This document shows, in pieces, positions 18,461-27,499 of a DNA stretch of 64,000 nt. The notes beneath the pieces were generated by a model. The model saw only the letters and a program-made list of their open reading frames with translations. It was not told where the DNA came from and did no database searches. The translations under genes and the position numbers were made by a program. Position 1 is the first letter of the stretch, and every line of letters begins with the position of its first letter. Source of the stretch: Carboxylicivirga sp. M1479 (GTDB taxonomy: Bacteria; Bacteroidota; Bacteroidia; Bacteroidales; Marinilabiliaceae); assembly GCF_007097485.1 (NCBI RefSeq), contig NZ_VKDE01000001.1, forward strand, positions 64,925 to 128,924. Direction: 5' to 3'.

Positions 18461-19792
18461 TTAGTTTTGTTGCGACTTTGGTAAGTAATATAGTACAACA
18501 CGATTGTCTTGAACAAAATACTTATTGGCCACTCGCTGAATGTCTTCGCGTGAAACAGCTAGGTATTTATCCAATTCGGTATTTATCAAATTGGTATTCC
18601 CATAATAAGTGTAGTTAGTTGCTAAGTTTTCAGCTCTGCTTGCTAGTTTTACATTGGACTTAACAAATGAGTTTTCAAACTGATTACGTAACTTCTGGTA
18701 CTCACGTTCTGAGATTAATTCATCTCTTACTTTTTTCACTTCTGCATCAATGGCTGCTTCTAGGTCGGCGCAATCAACTCCCATGTTAGGTAATGCGTAA
18801 GCTAAGGCCACACTTGGATCTTGGAATGGTAAAGAAAATGAACCAGCTTCTAAGGCTTTTTGCTGTTCGTCAACCAATGACTTATATAAACGTGAACTTT
18901 GTCCGCCCGATAATAAGGTTGATAACATGTCTAAGGCATAATAATCATCGGTACCCATCGCAGGAGTGCGATATGCTTGTACAATTAAAGGCAATTGAAT
19001 GTTGTCAAAAATTGTGTCGCGTACTTCTCCAGCCAAGGCAGGCTCAACTATTGAAGGACGATAAATTTCTTTTGTTCCTTTAGGAATCTCAGCAAAATAC
19101 TTATTAATAAGTGTTTTTGTTTCTTCTACATTAATGTCGCCAGCAATAACTAAGGCAGCATTGTTTGGTACGTAAAATTCTTTGTAAAACTGCTGAAACT
19201 CTTCATCTTTGGCAGCACGGATGTGATCAGGATCGCCAATAACTGTCCAGCGGTAAGGGTGTTTGGTAAAAGCACGTTTCATAGTCTCTTGAAGCAAGGT
19301 GCCATATGGGCGACTGTCAACCGTTTGCTTTTTCTCTTCAATTACCACCTTTTTTTGTGTTTGAATGCCTATTGAATCAACTTTCGCATGTAGCATTCTT
19401 TCTGATTCCAACCATAAACCCAGTTCCAACTGGTTTGATGGAAATATTTCGTAGTAATAAGTTCTGTCGTTTGATGTGTTGGCATTTAGGGTACCACCAG
19501 CTCGTTCAACATAATTGGAGTATTCTCCTCTTTCAATGTTTTCGGTGCCTTCAAACATTAGGTGTTCAAAAAAGTGTGCAAATCCAGTTCGTTCAGGGTT
19601 CTCGTTTTTAGAACCAACATGGTACATAACCGACACAGTTACAATGGGGGTAGAAGGATCTTCATGAAGGATAACGTGTAAGCCATTATCTAAATCATAT
19701 TCTTCGAAGCTAATTTTATTTGATTGAGCACTGATAGTGCCAACACTGGCTAAAAAAAGCGAAAAAGCCAGTAAGAATAAACGGTTCTTCAT
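18461..19792 (-). CDS. M16-family zinc peptidase (catalytic subunit)
   Basis: This 443-residue exported peptidase has the inverted zinc motif HFFEH at residues 73-77. The distal acidic ligand is expected about 75 residues on, in the VVIEEKKQTVDSRPYG segment. A signal peptide ends near TISAQ. An upstream in-frame ATG (19918) would add 42 residues ahead of an obvious signal peptide, so the ATG at 19792 is chosen. It forms a pair with the inactive, domain-fused M16 protein downstream. It probably digests peptides in the periplasm; the substrate is unknown. Confidence 0.92.
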   Translation of the reverse strand: MKNRLFLLAFSLFLASVGTISAQSNKISFEEYDLDNGLHVILHEDPSTPIVTVSVMYHVGSKNENPERTGFAHFFEHLMFEGTENIERGEYSNYVERAGGTLNANTSNDRTYYYEIFPSNQLELGLWLESERMLHAKVDSIGIQTQKKVVIEEKKQTVDSRPYGTLLQETMKRAFTKHPYRWTVIGDPDHIRAAKDEEFQQFYKEFYVPNNAALVIAGDINVEETKTLINKYFAEIPKGTKEIYRPSIVEPALAGEVRDTIFDNIQLPLIVQAYRTPAMGTDDYYALDMLSTLLSGGQSSRLYKSLVDEQQKALEAGSFSLPFQDPSVALAYALPNMGVDCADLEAAIDAEVKKVRDELISEREYQKLRNQFENSFVKSNVKLASRAENLATNYTYYGNTNLINTELDKYLAVSREDIQRVANKYFVQDNRVVLYYLPKSQQN

Positions 19793-20006
19793 ATTCAAAC
19801 TACTTAGTTTTAAGTTAATGTCAGCTTTTAAACAATTTGTAGGCCGAAAAGTATAATAATCCGATGTCCAGCTTGTTAAGTAAAAACTTATATTCAATAA
19901 GCGTTCATTAGCGCACAAGCTTATGTACGTTATCGTGCACTGCGAACAAATCTGGAAAAACTTTATTTTTTTTTCGTTCTACTTCTCCTTTCTTGTTCGT
20001 AGGTGT

Positions 20007-20014
20007 TATTTTTG
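20007..20014 (+). promoter_or_regulatory. Putative -7 box TATTTTTG upstream of the DUF6452 gene
   Basis: TATTTTTG fits the Bacteroidota -7 consensus TAnnTTTG and lies 17 bp before the ATG at 20031. The -33 element is not clear. It also supports the ATG at 20031 as the start. Confidence 0.4.
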
Positions 20015-20030
20015 TATCAAAGCTTTTTTA

Positions 20031-20528
20031 ATGAAGATGAAAATTTTAGGCCAATCATTCTTGGCCATTTTAATGATCGTGTTGGTAGCTTGTGAAAGTA
20101 GTTCCTTGTGTTTGTCAGGGCAAAATGCCATACAAGCTACTTTATATTCTGCATCTTCGGGTGTAGCAAAAGATACCACCTTAAATGGCGTTTATTTGTG
20201 GGGACTAGAAATGGCCACCAATGAGAATATGCCATTGATTGCCGATAGCGCCAGTGTAAGTGATATGTATTTGCCAACTGACATTGAGCGAGATACTACA
20301 GTAATGATCATTCGTGAGTTAACAGTGGCCAGTGATTTGCAAGATACTATGATGTTTATTTATGAGCGGGAATTGAATTACGTGTCTGGCGATTGTGGTT
20401 TTACATACAACTTGATGTTAGATACGGTTATTACGACGCTCAATATGATTGATTCGGTTGTTATCGAATACCCATCAGTTAAATACAATGAAAATTTAGA
20501 GAATGTTAAAATATTTATTGAGTCTTAG
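20031..20528 (+). CDS. DUF6452-like predicted lipoprotein
   Basis: This 165-residue protein has a lipoprotein signal peptide with lipobox LVAC (Cys at residue ~21). The mature part is beta-rich and resembles the DUF6452 family. An in-frame ATG at 19923 adds 36 residues, but the -7 box at 20007 and the signal peptide favour 20031. It overlaps the following DUF6048-like gene by 26 bp, so translation is probably coupled. The function is unknown; the gene pair suggests a shared envelope role. Confidence 0.75.
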   Translation: MKMKILGQSFLAILMIVLVACESSSLCLSGQNAIQATLYSASSGVAKDTTLNGVYLWGLEMATNENMPLIADSASVSDMYLPTDIERDTTVMIIRELTVASDLQDTMMFIYERELNYVSGDCGFTYNLMLDTVITTLNMIDSVVIEYPSVKYNENLENVKIFIES

Positions 20529-21195
20529 TATCCTACTTCTTTGTACTGGTTCGTGGGCACAAAAAACCGACGAGGAGCTTTCAAAGGAGGAAAAAAAGTT
20601 GGCCAATAAAGGGGAGCCTGGTTTGGCCTTTGGTCTCGACTTAGCACCTTTTATTAATCATCTGTTTTCCAACGAGCGATTCGGTGTTGAGGCTAATGTG
20701 CGATATACCATTAATCGGAAATGGCAAGCTGTTGGTGAAATTGGTTATGAAAATGTGGATATGGACACCGAGCAAATGAATTACACTTCAGATGGTAGTT
20801 TTGCTAGAGTTGGTGTCGATTATAACATTTTTCGAGTTGAAGAAGTTGGTAATAACGACAACATATTGCTAGGTGTAAGATATGGTGCTTCTATTCAGGA
20901 GCATAGTTGTCCCAGGTACACAGTAGAAGAAGTGTATTGGGGTAATGTTAATGGTTCTTTTTCACCATCAACAGTGGCCTCGCACTGGGGTGAATTTGTA
21001 TTTGGTTTGCGTTCAGAAGTGTTGAAGAATTTTTATATGGGTTGGACAGTTCGCTTCAAAACCATTTTAAATGTGGGTGCCGATAATGAATTAGAACCGT
21101 ATTCAGTACCTGGGTATGGGCGTCGTGATAGGCCGACTAACATGGGCTTTACCTACACGCTTGAATATCAGATACCCTTCAAGAAAGACAAGTGA
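20503..21195 (+). CDS. DUF6048-like outer-membrane protein
   Basis: This 230-residue protein has a signal peptide ending near GSWAQ. The mature part has alternating beta-strand patterns typical of a small outer-membrane barrel (GVEANVRYTINRKWQAVGEI, then FYMGWTVRFKTIL) and ends in aromatic-rich strands. It resembles DUF6048, a family found in Bacteroidota next to DUF6452. It overlaps the preceding gene by 26 bp and ends 5 bp before glutaminase. The function is unknown. Confidence 0.75.
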   Translation: MLKYLLSLSILLLCTGSWAQKTDEELSKEEKKLANKGEPGLAFGLDLAPFINHLFSNERFGVEANVRYTINRKWQAVGEIGYENVDMDTEQMNYTSDGSFARVGVDYNIFRVEEVGNNDNILLGVRYGASIQEHSCPRYTVEEVYWGNVNGSFSPSTVASHWGEFVFGLRSEVLKNFYMGWTVRFKTILNVGADNELEPYSVPGYGRRDRPTNMGFTYTLEYQIPFKKDK

Positions 21196-21199
21196 GAAG

Positions 21200-22138
21200 A
21201 TGGTTGATTCTATGGCAATAGATGCTGATTGGCAGTCGATTATTAATGAAATAGGGCAGGAAATACAGCCATACCAAAGTGCTGGAAAAGTTGCTGACTA
21301 TATTCCTGAACTGGAGAATGTTAAAAAGGAAGCCTTTGGTATGTCCGTTGTTTTTATCGATGGGCGTGAGTTTAGCTTTGGTGATTCTGATGTTAATTTT
21401 TCAGTTCAAAGTATTTCTAAGGTTTATAGTCTAACAAAAGCTTTTTCCTTTTTGAAAGATGAGCTTTGGAAGCGAGTGGGAAAAGAACCATCGGGCAATC
21501 CATTTAATTCGCTTATTCAGTTGGAGCATGAAAATGGCAAACCGCGCAATCCGTTTATTAATGCTGGGGCAATTGTAGTTGCCGACTGTGTGGTTAGTAA
21601 CGCTAATCAACCATTAAACGACACCATTGATTTTGTTAGGGAGATATCGGGCAATAAAAACATAGCTATAAATGAAGATATGTTTTTATCTGAAAAGCAT
21701 TTTGGTCATCGAAACGCAGCTTTAGCTCATTTTATGAAGAGCTATGGAAATATTGAATCTGATGTTGAGGCGGTGTTAAACTATTATTTTGGTCACTGTT
21801 CATTATCAATGAATTGTCGAGATGTGGCGCAGTCATTTCTTTTTTTAGCTAACCATGGTCGTCATCCTTATAATAATCAGGAGTATTTAACGGCTAGTCA
21901 GGCAAAACGGATGAACTCATTACTACTAACTTGTGGTACTTACGATGCTGCTGGCGATTTTGCGTTTAGAGTAGGTATGCCTGGTAAAAGTGGCGTAGGC
22001 GGAGGTATTGCGGCTATTATTCCTGGCTTATTGTCTATTTGTGTTTGGAGTCCTGGCTTAGATAAATATGGTAACTCGTTGGCAGGAGCTAAAGCATTGG
22101 AGTTATTTACTACCAAAACAGGAATTTCCATTTTTTAA
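21200..22138 (+). CDS. glsA: Glutaminase
   Basis: This 312-residue glutaminase of the serine-dependent beta-lactamase-like family hydrolyses glutamine to glutamate and ammonia. The catalytic Ser-x-x-Lys lies in FSVQSISKVYSL near residue 66, and the conserved NAGAIVVADC is near residue 123. The tail contains GKSGVGGGIAAIIPG, the oxyanion-side glycine-rich segment. The longer frame opening at 21116 lies inside the preceding gene, so the start is the ATG at 21200, with 21212 as an alternative. It lies in a run of plus-strand genes starting at 20031. Confidence 0.92.
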   Translation: MVDSMAIDADWQSIINEIGQEIQPYQSAGKVADYIPELENVKKEAFGMSVVFIDGREFSFGDSDVNFSVQSISKVYSLTKAFSFLKDELWKRVGKEPSGNPFNSLIQLEHENGKPRNPFINAGAIVVADCVVSNANQPLNDTIDFVREISGNKNIAINEDMFLSEKHFGHRNAALAHFMKSYGNIESDVEAVLNYYFGHCSLSMNCRDVAQSFLFLANHGRHPYNNQEYLTASQAKRMNSLLLTCGTYDAAGDFAFRVGMPGKSGVGGGIAAIIPGLLSICVWSPGLDKYGNSLAGAKALELFTTKTGISIF

Positions 22139-22148
22139 AGAGTGTTTG

Positions 22149-22583
22149 ATGATAGGAAAAACTTTTAAAATAGCAGGCAGGTTTTTATTGCGTTATGGTT
22201 TGGCCATTGTATTGATATGGCTTGGGCTAATGAAGTTAAAAAATATCGAAGCTGATTACCTGAAAGATGTTTTGGCCAATTCATCATTGTTTAATTGGCT
22301 ACTCAAATATTTTACATCCTATGCATTTTCCCAAATTGTAGCCTACTTACAAATGGCTTTAGGTGTTTTAATTGCTTTAAAGCCTGTTGCTCGCAAGGTA
22401 TCTTTCTGGGGTGGCTTAGTTGCTACTGTTATTTTGTTTATTAGTGTATCAACTTTACTTACTTCTTCGTACGTGTGGCTTTCTCCTTATGGTTTTCCCG
22501 AGTTGTCGAAATTAGGACAAAGTATTTTAAAAGATGTTGTTTTGTTGGGAGCAGCTTTGTGGTGTGTAGGCGATTCGGCCTAG
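22149..22583 (+). CDS. DUF417/DoxX-like inner-membrane protein
   Basis: This 144-residue protein has four predicted transmembrane segments. The first helix contains LIWLGLMKLKNIEADY, close to the conserved start of the DUF417 (YkgB/RclC) family, and the tail reads LSPYGFPELSKLGQ. E. coli RclC is linked to reactive chlorine stress, but that role cannot be transferred on this evidence. It lies 10 bp after glsA, consistent with an operon. The ATG at 22149 matches the family start. Confidence 0.82.
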   Translation: MIGKTFKIAGRFLLRYGLAIVLIWLGLMKLKNIEADYLKDVLANSSLFNWLLKYFTSYAFSQIVAYLQMALGVLIALKPVARKVSFWGGLVATVILFISVSTLLTSSYVWLSPYGFPELSKLGQSILKDVVLLGAALWCVGDSA

Positions 22584-22614
22584 AAAGAGTTGATGAATTT
22601 TAAAAATATATCGA

Positions 22615-23196
22615 ATGAATAATGTTACTGTCTTTTGTGCCTCCAGTCCAAAAGTTGATCAGGCGTATTTAAATGAAGCCAGCCAATTGGCCGAGGAATT
22701 AGTGAAAGCTGATTATGGAATTGTTTATGGTGGCGGTAGCGTTGGCCTGATGGGTTATTTGGCAGATAGAGCGCTTGAATTAGGTGGGCGTGTCAAAGGA
22801 ATTATACCAGAATTCATGGTTGAGGTTGAGTGGGAGCACAAGGGCGTAAAAGACATGGTGCATGTAGCAGATATGGCTGATCGCAAAAAACAAATGGTAA
22901 GTTCATGTGATGCCGTTGTTGTTCTGGCAGGCGGTATTGGTACCTTAGAAGAGTTATTTGAAGTATTATCTTTGAAAAAATTAGGACAAATACAGCATCC
23001 AATAATTATTGTGAATACCAATGCTTACTTTGATCCAATTATTGATTTATTGGAGCAAATGATAAGTGAAAACTTTATGAATGCAGAGCATCGTCAACTA
23101 TGGCAAGTTGTAGATTCAGCCCTTGATGTTTGTGAGGCAATTTCAACATCGCCGCTATGGAGTGATAAAGCGATTGAGTTTGCAGCTGTTAAGTAG
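22615..23196 (+). CDS. LOG-family protein (TIGR00730-type)
   Basis: This 193-residue Rossmann-like protein of the LOG family includes cytokinin riboside 5'-monophosphate phosphoribohydrolases. Conserved parts are VFCASSP at the N-terminus, YGGGSVGLMG near residue 41 and AGGIGTLEE near residue 103, which corresponds to the PGGxGTxxE signature with Ala in place of the first Pro. In non-plant bacteria these enzymes probably hydrolyse nucleoside monophosphates. It is encoded 32 bp after the DUF417 gene. Confidence 0.88.
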   Translation: MNNVTVFCASSPKVDQAYLNEASQLAEELVKADYGIVYGGGSVGLMGYLADRALELGGRVKGIIPEFMVEVEWEHKGVKDMVHVADMADRKKQMVSSCDAVVVLAGGIGTLEELFEVLSLKKLGQIQHPIIIVNTNAYFDPIIDLLEQMISENFMNAEHRQLWQVVDSALDVCEAISTSPLWSDKAIEFAAVK

Positions 23197-23210
23197 TGTG
23201 TTGAAGTGTT

Positions 23211-23237
23211 ATTCGTTCGTATTTTTAATTAATTTTG
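23211..23237 (+). promoter_or_regulatory. Putative promoter for the DUF4271 gene
   Basis: A TTG at 23211-23213 is followed 16 bp later by TAATTTTG (23230-23237), a fit to the -7 consensus TAnnTTTG. The spacing is slightly short. The -7 box covers the TTG at 23235, which therefore is not the translation start. Confidence 0.4.
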
Positions 23238-23252
23238 TGCAAACAGCTTTTA

Positions 23253-24293
23253 ATGGGGGAAATAATTGCAACATATCAACAGGTTCAAAGTGTTGAAAAG
23301 CAGGTGGTACAACAAGATAGTTTATCGCTGAGCAAAAGTTTGCGTACGCCCATACAGCCCATAGTTGTTAAGGAGCCAAAGCACTTGCAACAAAGAAAGT
23401 ATATTCCAACTCCTAAAATAGAATACCGATATTGGTCTGCTCAGGACTCGGTGTATTTTAACCTTAGAAAGGATAATGGAAAGGCCTTCATTAATAACGC
23501 GGTCTATTCAAGATCTCACGAGGACATGGAGGTGCTTGAAGAAAGTCAATTCAGCGATAGTGTGTCGCAAGTAGAAGCTATTATTGAAAAGCCAAAGTTT
23601 GAAATTAGTATACCGCCTCCACCTGTATCGGTTCGTAAAATTTCTCCGTTTGATGGTGCAAAAGATTGGATGGCTGGAGTAATAGTGCTCATGCTTATTA
23701 TTGCAGGCTTCATAAAACTATCGGCTGGTAAATACTTGAGCGATTTGTTCTCATCTATTCGATATCAGCAATCAGCCACTAAATTGTTCTCAAGTGGCAA
23801 TGTTCAAAATCAGAAACCTGGCTGGGCACTCACAGTGTTATTTTTCTTAAGTACATCTTTATTGGTATTTGAATTTGCACATATTGGAGGAAAAACGCCA
23901 GAGCGAATTAATCCATTCATGTTTTACGTGTTGGTTAATATAGGCGTTATTGCTTATTTCTTTGCCAAAAATATTTTATATCAATTTGTAGGCTACGTTT
24001 TTGACGTTCAATCCGCCACTAAAGAATACCTTTTTAATGCCAATATGCTTAGTAAAGTGTTTGGAATAGCCTGTTTACCCGTTGTTTGTGTTGTGCCTTT
24101 TGTTGATTCTCTAACGGCTATATTTGTTGTAAAGGCTGGGCTGGCGTTGTTTTTAATCATGTATGTAATACAATTACTTCGAGGTGCTAAAATAATTTTG
24201 CACAGCCCTCTTTCAATATTTTATATGTTTTTGTACTTTTGTGCCCTAGAAATTTTACCCTTATCAATACTTATTAAAGTAATGATATACTAG
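23253..24293 (+). CDS. DUF4271 family integral membrane protein
   Basis: In this 346-residue protein, residues ~1-130 are soluble and rich in Pro, Gln and Ser. About seven hydrophobic helices follow from residue ~140 to the end. This is the architecture of DUF4271, a Bacteroidota-specific family of unknown function usually encoded next to hemD, as here (48 bp). A TTG at 23235 would add six residues but falls in a promoter-like box, so the ATG at 23253 is chosen. Confidence 0.82.
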   Translation: MGEIIATYQQVQSVEKQVVQQDSLSLSKSLRTPIQPIVVKEPKHLQQRKYIPTPKIEYRYWSAQDSVYFNLRKDNGKAFINNAVYSRSHEDMEVLEESQFSDSVSQVEAIIEKPKFEISIPPPPVSVRKISPFDGAKDWMAGVIVLMLIIAGFIKLSAGKYLSDLFSSIRYQQSATKLFSSGNVQNQKPGWALTVLFFLSTSLLVFEFAHIGGKTPERINPFMFYVLVNIGVIAYFFAKNILYQFVGYVFDVQSATKEYLFNANMLSKVFGIACLPVVCVVPFVDSLTAIFVVKAGLALFLIMYVIQLLRGAKIILHSPLSIFYMFLYFCALEILPLSILIKVMIY

Positions 24294-24341
24294 GGAATAG
24301 TAAATGAGGTAAAGGTTTAGTTGAATTTAAATTGAAGAACA

Positions 24342-25094
24342 TTGAAGATTAAAAGAATCCTGGTTTCACAACCCAAACCCTCAACACCCAAATCTCCTTA
24401 CTTTGATTTGGCTGAAAAAAGTAACCTGAAAATTGATTTCAGACCTTTTATTCAAGTCGAAGCAATTGCAGCGAAGGAGTTTAGGCAGCAAAAGGTGAAC
24501 ATTCTTGATCACACAGCAGTGATTTTTACTAGCAGAACGGCAATTGATCATTATTTCCGTATTGCAGAAGAAATGCGTTTGACAGTGCCTGATACAATGA
24601 AGTACTTCTGTATTTCCGAGGCTACAGCTTTTTATTTACAGAAATACATTGTTTACAGAAAGCGTAAAATTTTCCATTCAACCGGAAAGTTCTCAGATTT
24701 GGCTGATGTCGTTAAAAAGCATAAAGACGAAACATATTTGGTGCCTCTTTCTGACATTCATAAACAGGAAATTCCAACTTTATTAAATAAAGCAAAGGTA
24801 AAATATACAAAAGCAATTTTGTATCGCACAGTTAGTAGCGACCTTAGCGATTTAAAGGATGTTAATTACGATGTATTGGTGTTTTTTAGCCCATCAGGAA
24901 TTGCATCGCTAATGCAGAACTTTCCTAATTTTGTTCAAAACGATACGAAAATAGCTTCTTTTGGACCTGCCACAGCAAAGGCTGTTAAAGATGCTGGCTT
25001 ACGCCTAGATATACAGGCGCCAATGCCTCAAGCACCTTCAATGACAATGGCTTTGGAGCAGTACATTAAGCAGTTTAATAAAGCTCAAAAATAA
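24342..25094 (+). CDS. hemD: Uroporphyrinogen-III synthase (TTG start)
   Basis: This 250-residue HemD-fold protein would cyclise hydroxymethylbilane to uroporphyrinogen III in haem and corrinoid synthesis. Family features are the N-terminal ILVSQPKPSTPKSPYFDLA, the hinge VIFTSRTAIDHYF near residue 65 and the C-terminal FFSPSGIASLMQNFP and ASFGPATAKAVKDAG. Bacteroidota homologues normally start with MKIK-ILVSQP, which here requires a TTG codon at 24342; no ATG fits. The protein diverges from proteobacterial HemD, but the S-P-S-G and F-G-P-A-T motifs are kept. Confidence 0.88.
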   Translation: MKIKRILVSQPKPSTPKSPYFDLAEKSNLKIDFRPFIQVEAIAAKEFRQQKVNILDHTAVIFTSRTAIDHYFRIAEEMRLTVPDTMKYFCISEATAFYLQKYIVYRKRKIFHSTGKFSDLADVVKKHKDETYLVPLSDIHKQEIPTLLNKAKVKYTKAILYRTVSSDLSDLKDVNYDVLVFFSPSGIASLMQNFPNFVQNDTKIASFGPATAKAVKDAGLRLDIQAPMPQAPSMTMALEQYIKQFNKAQK

Positions 25095-25163
25095 TTTAAC
25101 CGTAATAGGTTTGATAATCCTCTTTGTCAATGGCAGAGAGGATTGTTTTTATCTGCATGATAC

Positions 25164-25562
25164 ATGGAGCAACAACGATTTACCTTTAAAAAGCAAGAGC
25201 GTTTGTGTAGTAGAGATACTATTCAAAGCTTATTCGATAAAGGGCAGTCGTTTGTCAAATATCCGTTTCGAGTTACCTATATGGAACTCGATAAAAATGA
25301 GAAGGCTGATGCACAAATATTAGTGAGTGTATCGAAAAGGCGGTTTAAAAGAGCCTACAAGCGTAATCGTTTAAAGCGTTTAATACGCGAAGCCTATCGT
25401 TTAAATAAGCACCAGTTAACGGATGAACTTAAGGAGCGAAATGTAAAGTTGGCCATTGCATTTATTTACCTGCCTACAGAAATACTTGATTACACATCCA
25501 TTGAAAAGGCCATGCAAAAGGCTTTGAAGAGGGTAGGGAAAGAAGCTTTGAGTGATGGGTAA
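25164..25562 (+). CDS. rnpA: Ribonuclease P protein component
   Basis: This 132-residue basic protein is the RNase P protein subunit, which assists 5' maturation of tRNAs. The RNR signature is [20 protein letters not shown] near residues 58-77. The N-terminal [19 protein letters not shown] matches the family start. It overlaps yidD by a few bases, the usual rnpA-yidD order. Confidence 0.95.
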   Translation: MEQQRFTFKKQERLCSRDTIQSLFDKGQSFVKYPFRVTYMELDKNEKADAQILVSVSKRRFKRAYKRNRLKRLIREAYRLNKHQLTDELKERNVKLAIAFIYLPTEILDYTSIEKAMQKALKRVGKEALSDG

Positions 25563-25821
25563 ATTACTACTCAAATATCTGCAACAGCTCGGCCTAATTC
25601 TTAAAAGTGGTTTAGTGGCGCTTTTGTTGTTTCCTGTGAAGCTGTATCAGTGGTTTATTTCTCCTTTTTTAGGTGCTTCGTGTCGTTACACGCCATCTTG
25701 CTCGCAATACACCGTTGAAGCGTTAAAAAAGCATGGGCCTTTCAAAGGACTCTACCTTTCCATTAAGCGAATTTTAAGCTGCAATCCATGGGGTGGGCAT
25801 GGGCACGATCCGGTTCCCTAA
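25555..25821 (+). CDS. yidD: Membrane protein insertion efficiency factor
   Basis: This 88-residue membrane-associated protein assists YidC-dependent insertion. The family core is unmistakable: [20 protein letters not shown], then [10 protein letters not shown] and [17 protein letters not shown] with the conserved cysteines. A GTG at 25552 is directly upstream, but the ATG at 25555 is preferred. It overlaps the end of rnpA by 8 bp, so the two are translationally coupled. Confidence 0.95.
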   Translation: MGKLLLKYLQQLGLILKSGLVALLLFPVKLYQWFISPFLGASCRYTPSCSQYTVEALKKHGPFKGLYLSIKRILSCNPWGGHGHDPVP

Positions 25822-25879
25822 CTGAACAATTATTATTTTTCTTATATTGTTGCCCATTGTAGTTTATTGTAATAGTTGG

Positions 25880-26335
25880 ATGATGAAGAAATACCTGTTA
25901 AGTTTTGCTTTTATTTTGCTCTCGATTGCTTCGTTTGGTCAGAAGCAAACTAAAATAGTTGGTACCTGGTTAACTCAAGATGGAGACTCTAAAGTAGAGA
26001 TAACTCAGAATGAAGATGGTGGTTTCACTGGACAAATTATTTGGTTGAAAAACCCAATCGAAGAAGATGGAACAGAAAAATTAGACAAGCATAATCCCGA
26101 TAGTGAACTTAAGACTAGAAAAATTAAGGGACTTGAGATGTTGAAAAACTTCAAGTACGACGAGGATGAAGCGGAGTGGAGTGATGGTACTATTTACGAT
26201 CCTAAAAGTGGAAATACTTACAAGTGCTACATGTGGTTTGATGGAAATCCTAATAAGTTGAATGTGAAAGGATACATTGGATTCTCTCTTATTGGTAAAA
26301 AAGTTAATTGGACACGAGTATTGGGAGATGTTTAG
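25880..26335 (+). CDS. DUF2147 family exported protein
   Basis: This 151-residue protein has a signal peptide ending near ASFGQ. The mature part matches DUF2147, with IVGTWLTQDGDSKVEI, then GFTGQIIWLKNP, and WSDGTIYDPKSGNTYKCYMW, ending GKKVNWTRV. The family is a small periplasmic or outer-membrane-associated beta-barrel fold of unknown function. Tandem ATGs at 25880 and 25883 are equally good starts. It converges with the next gene and overlaps it by 4 bp. Confidence 0.87.
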   Translation: MMKKYLLSFAFILLSIASFGQKQTKIVGTWLTQDGDSKVEITQNEDGGFTGQIIWLKNPIEEDGTEKLDKHNPDSELKTRKIKGLEMLKNFKYDEDEAEWSDGTIYDPKSGNTYKCYMWFDGNPNKLNVKGYIGFSLIGKKVNWTRVLGDV

Positions 26336-27399
26336 AAAATAAATCCCACTTGCACTGAAAGATAATCGGCCACTTTACCGTGAGCCTTTAAATTAACTCC
26401 TGCTATTAGACGGGAGTTTATTTTATAACGTAAATAATAGTTTTGCAGCACCGTATTGCTGGCCGAGCTACCTTTTAAAACATAGGCGCCAATCTGTTGC
26501 CCGAAAAGTAATTGCCCAAAAATAAATTCGTTACCAACTAAAGGAGCGATACTCCATAATTTAGGATCAATTACATTTTGCTGATATTCGACCAATATAC
26601 TGCCAGTTATTGAGTTTATGCGGGATACCTGCCAACTTCTATTAGCAATAATTGTAAGCACTTGTTGATTATTTGTATTGGTAGTGTCTTCTTTGGCCGA
26701 ATACCCTAAAAGGACCTCAATTCGTTTTTCCTTATTGAATTTCGAAAGTCTTTTTCTTGGCGGTATTATGTAAGAGTTGTTGGTGAACTCGGTGGCTATA
26801 GCTATAACCGGGTAATTTATGCCAAGGTTAGGCTGTTTAATACCTCCGTTTGAAATGTGTTGGAATGAGGCGCTGGCTTTAATCGCAAATTGCTTATTAA
26901 TAAAATGATAAATACTTATGCCGCCATATAGTGGAAAGGCAAAGTTGGTACTATAGGTAAGATTTTGTGGATTACTAATTGCATCATACGGATTACTCAT
27001 GTAGGCGATGCCGCCACCAAGCTTTATTGAGTACCTCCACTTGCCTCGTGTTTTTATAAATGGCTCAACGTAAGCTACGGAGCTAATGGCAAATCCTAAA
27101 TCGTCATGTTCAAAATTCACATAATTAAAGCCAATGCCCCATTTAATAAAAGTGCCAAACTTTTCACGGATATTATCCTTTAAAAGCAACTGGCTTATTT
27201 CCAGCTCTGCACCATAAGGATGGGTGCCATTGTATGGATACAATGATTTGGTATGCACTTGAAACTGCCCGTAGTAGATGGATAACCCGTAAAAAGTTGG
27301 TGATTCGGATTGGTTCGTTTGCCCAATGCCCAATTGGCAAATAAAAAGGAGTATGGCAAGCCATACAACTAGATGACGATGATGGTGGGGCATACTCAT
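26332..27399 (-). CDS. PagL-like lipid A 3-O-deacylase (acyloxyacyl hydrolase family)
   Basis: This 355-residue outer-membrane protein has a signal peptide ending near LGIGQ. The segment ASFQHISNGGIKQPNLGINY (about residues 175-194) carries the His-Ser pair and downstream Asn-Gly motif of PagL-type lipid A 3-O-deacylases. Residues beyond ~230 form further amphipathic strands, giving a protein longer than classical PagL (~170 residues), as is usual in Bacteroidota. The likely role is removing an acyl chain from lipid A. It is divergent from the aldehyde dehydrogenase gene. Confidence 0.82.
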   Translation of the reverse strand: MSMPHHHRHLVVWLAILLFICQLGIGQTNQSESPTFYGLSIYYGQFQVHTKSLYPYNGTHPYGAELEISQLLLKDNIREKFGTFIKWGIGFNYVNFEHDDLGFAISSVAYVEPFIKTRGKWRYSIKLGGGIAYMSNPYDAISNPQNLTYSTNFAFPLYGGISIYHFINKQFAIKASASFQHISNGGIKQPNLGINYPVIAIATEFTNNSYIIPPRKRLSKFNKEKRIEVLLGYSAKEDTTNTNNQQVLTIIANRSWQVSRINSITGSILVEYQQNVIDPKLWSIAPLVGNEFIFGQLLFGQQIGAYVLKGSSASNTVLQNYYLRYKINSRLIAGVNLKAHGKVADYLSVQVGFIF

Positions 27400-27499
27400 C
27401 AGAACAAGTTAAGACATAAAACGCTTAATTTCCCGACAAAAATCTTTTTTGGTTCATTTTTTTCAGCGTATTTTTAAATGATCACTTAATAGCAGAAAA

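Noticed and set aside
23235-23252. TTG start at 23235 for the DUF4271 protein
   Set aside because: The codon lies within a TAATTTTG -7 box; the ATG at 23253 is more plausible.
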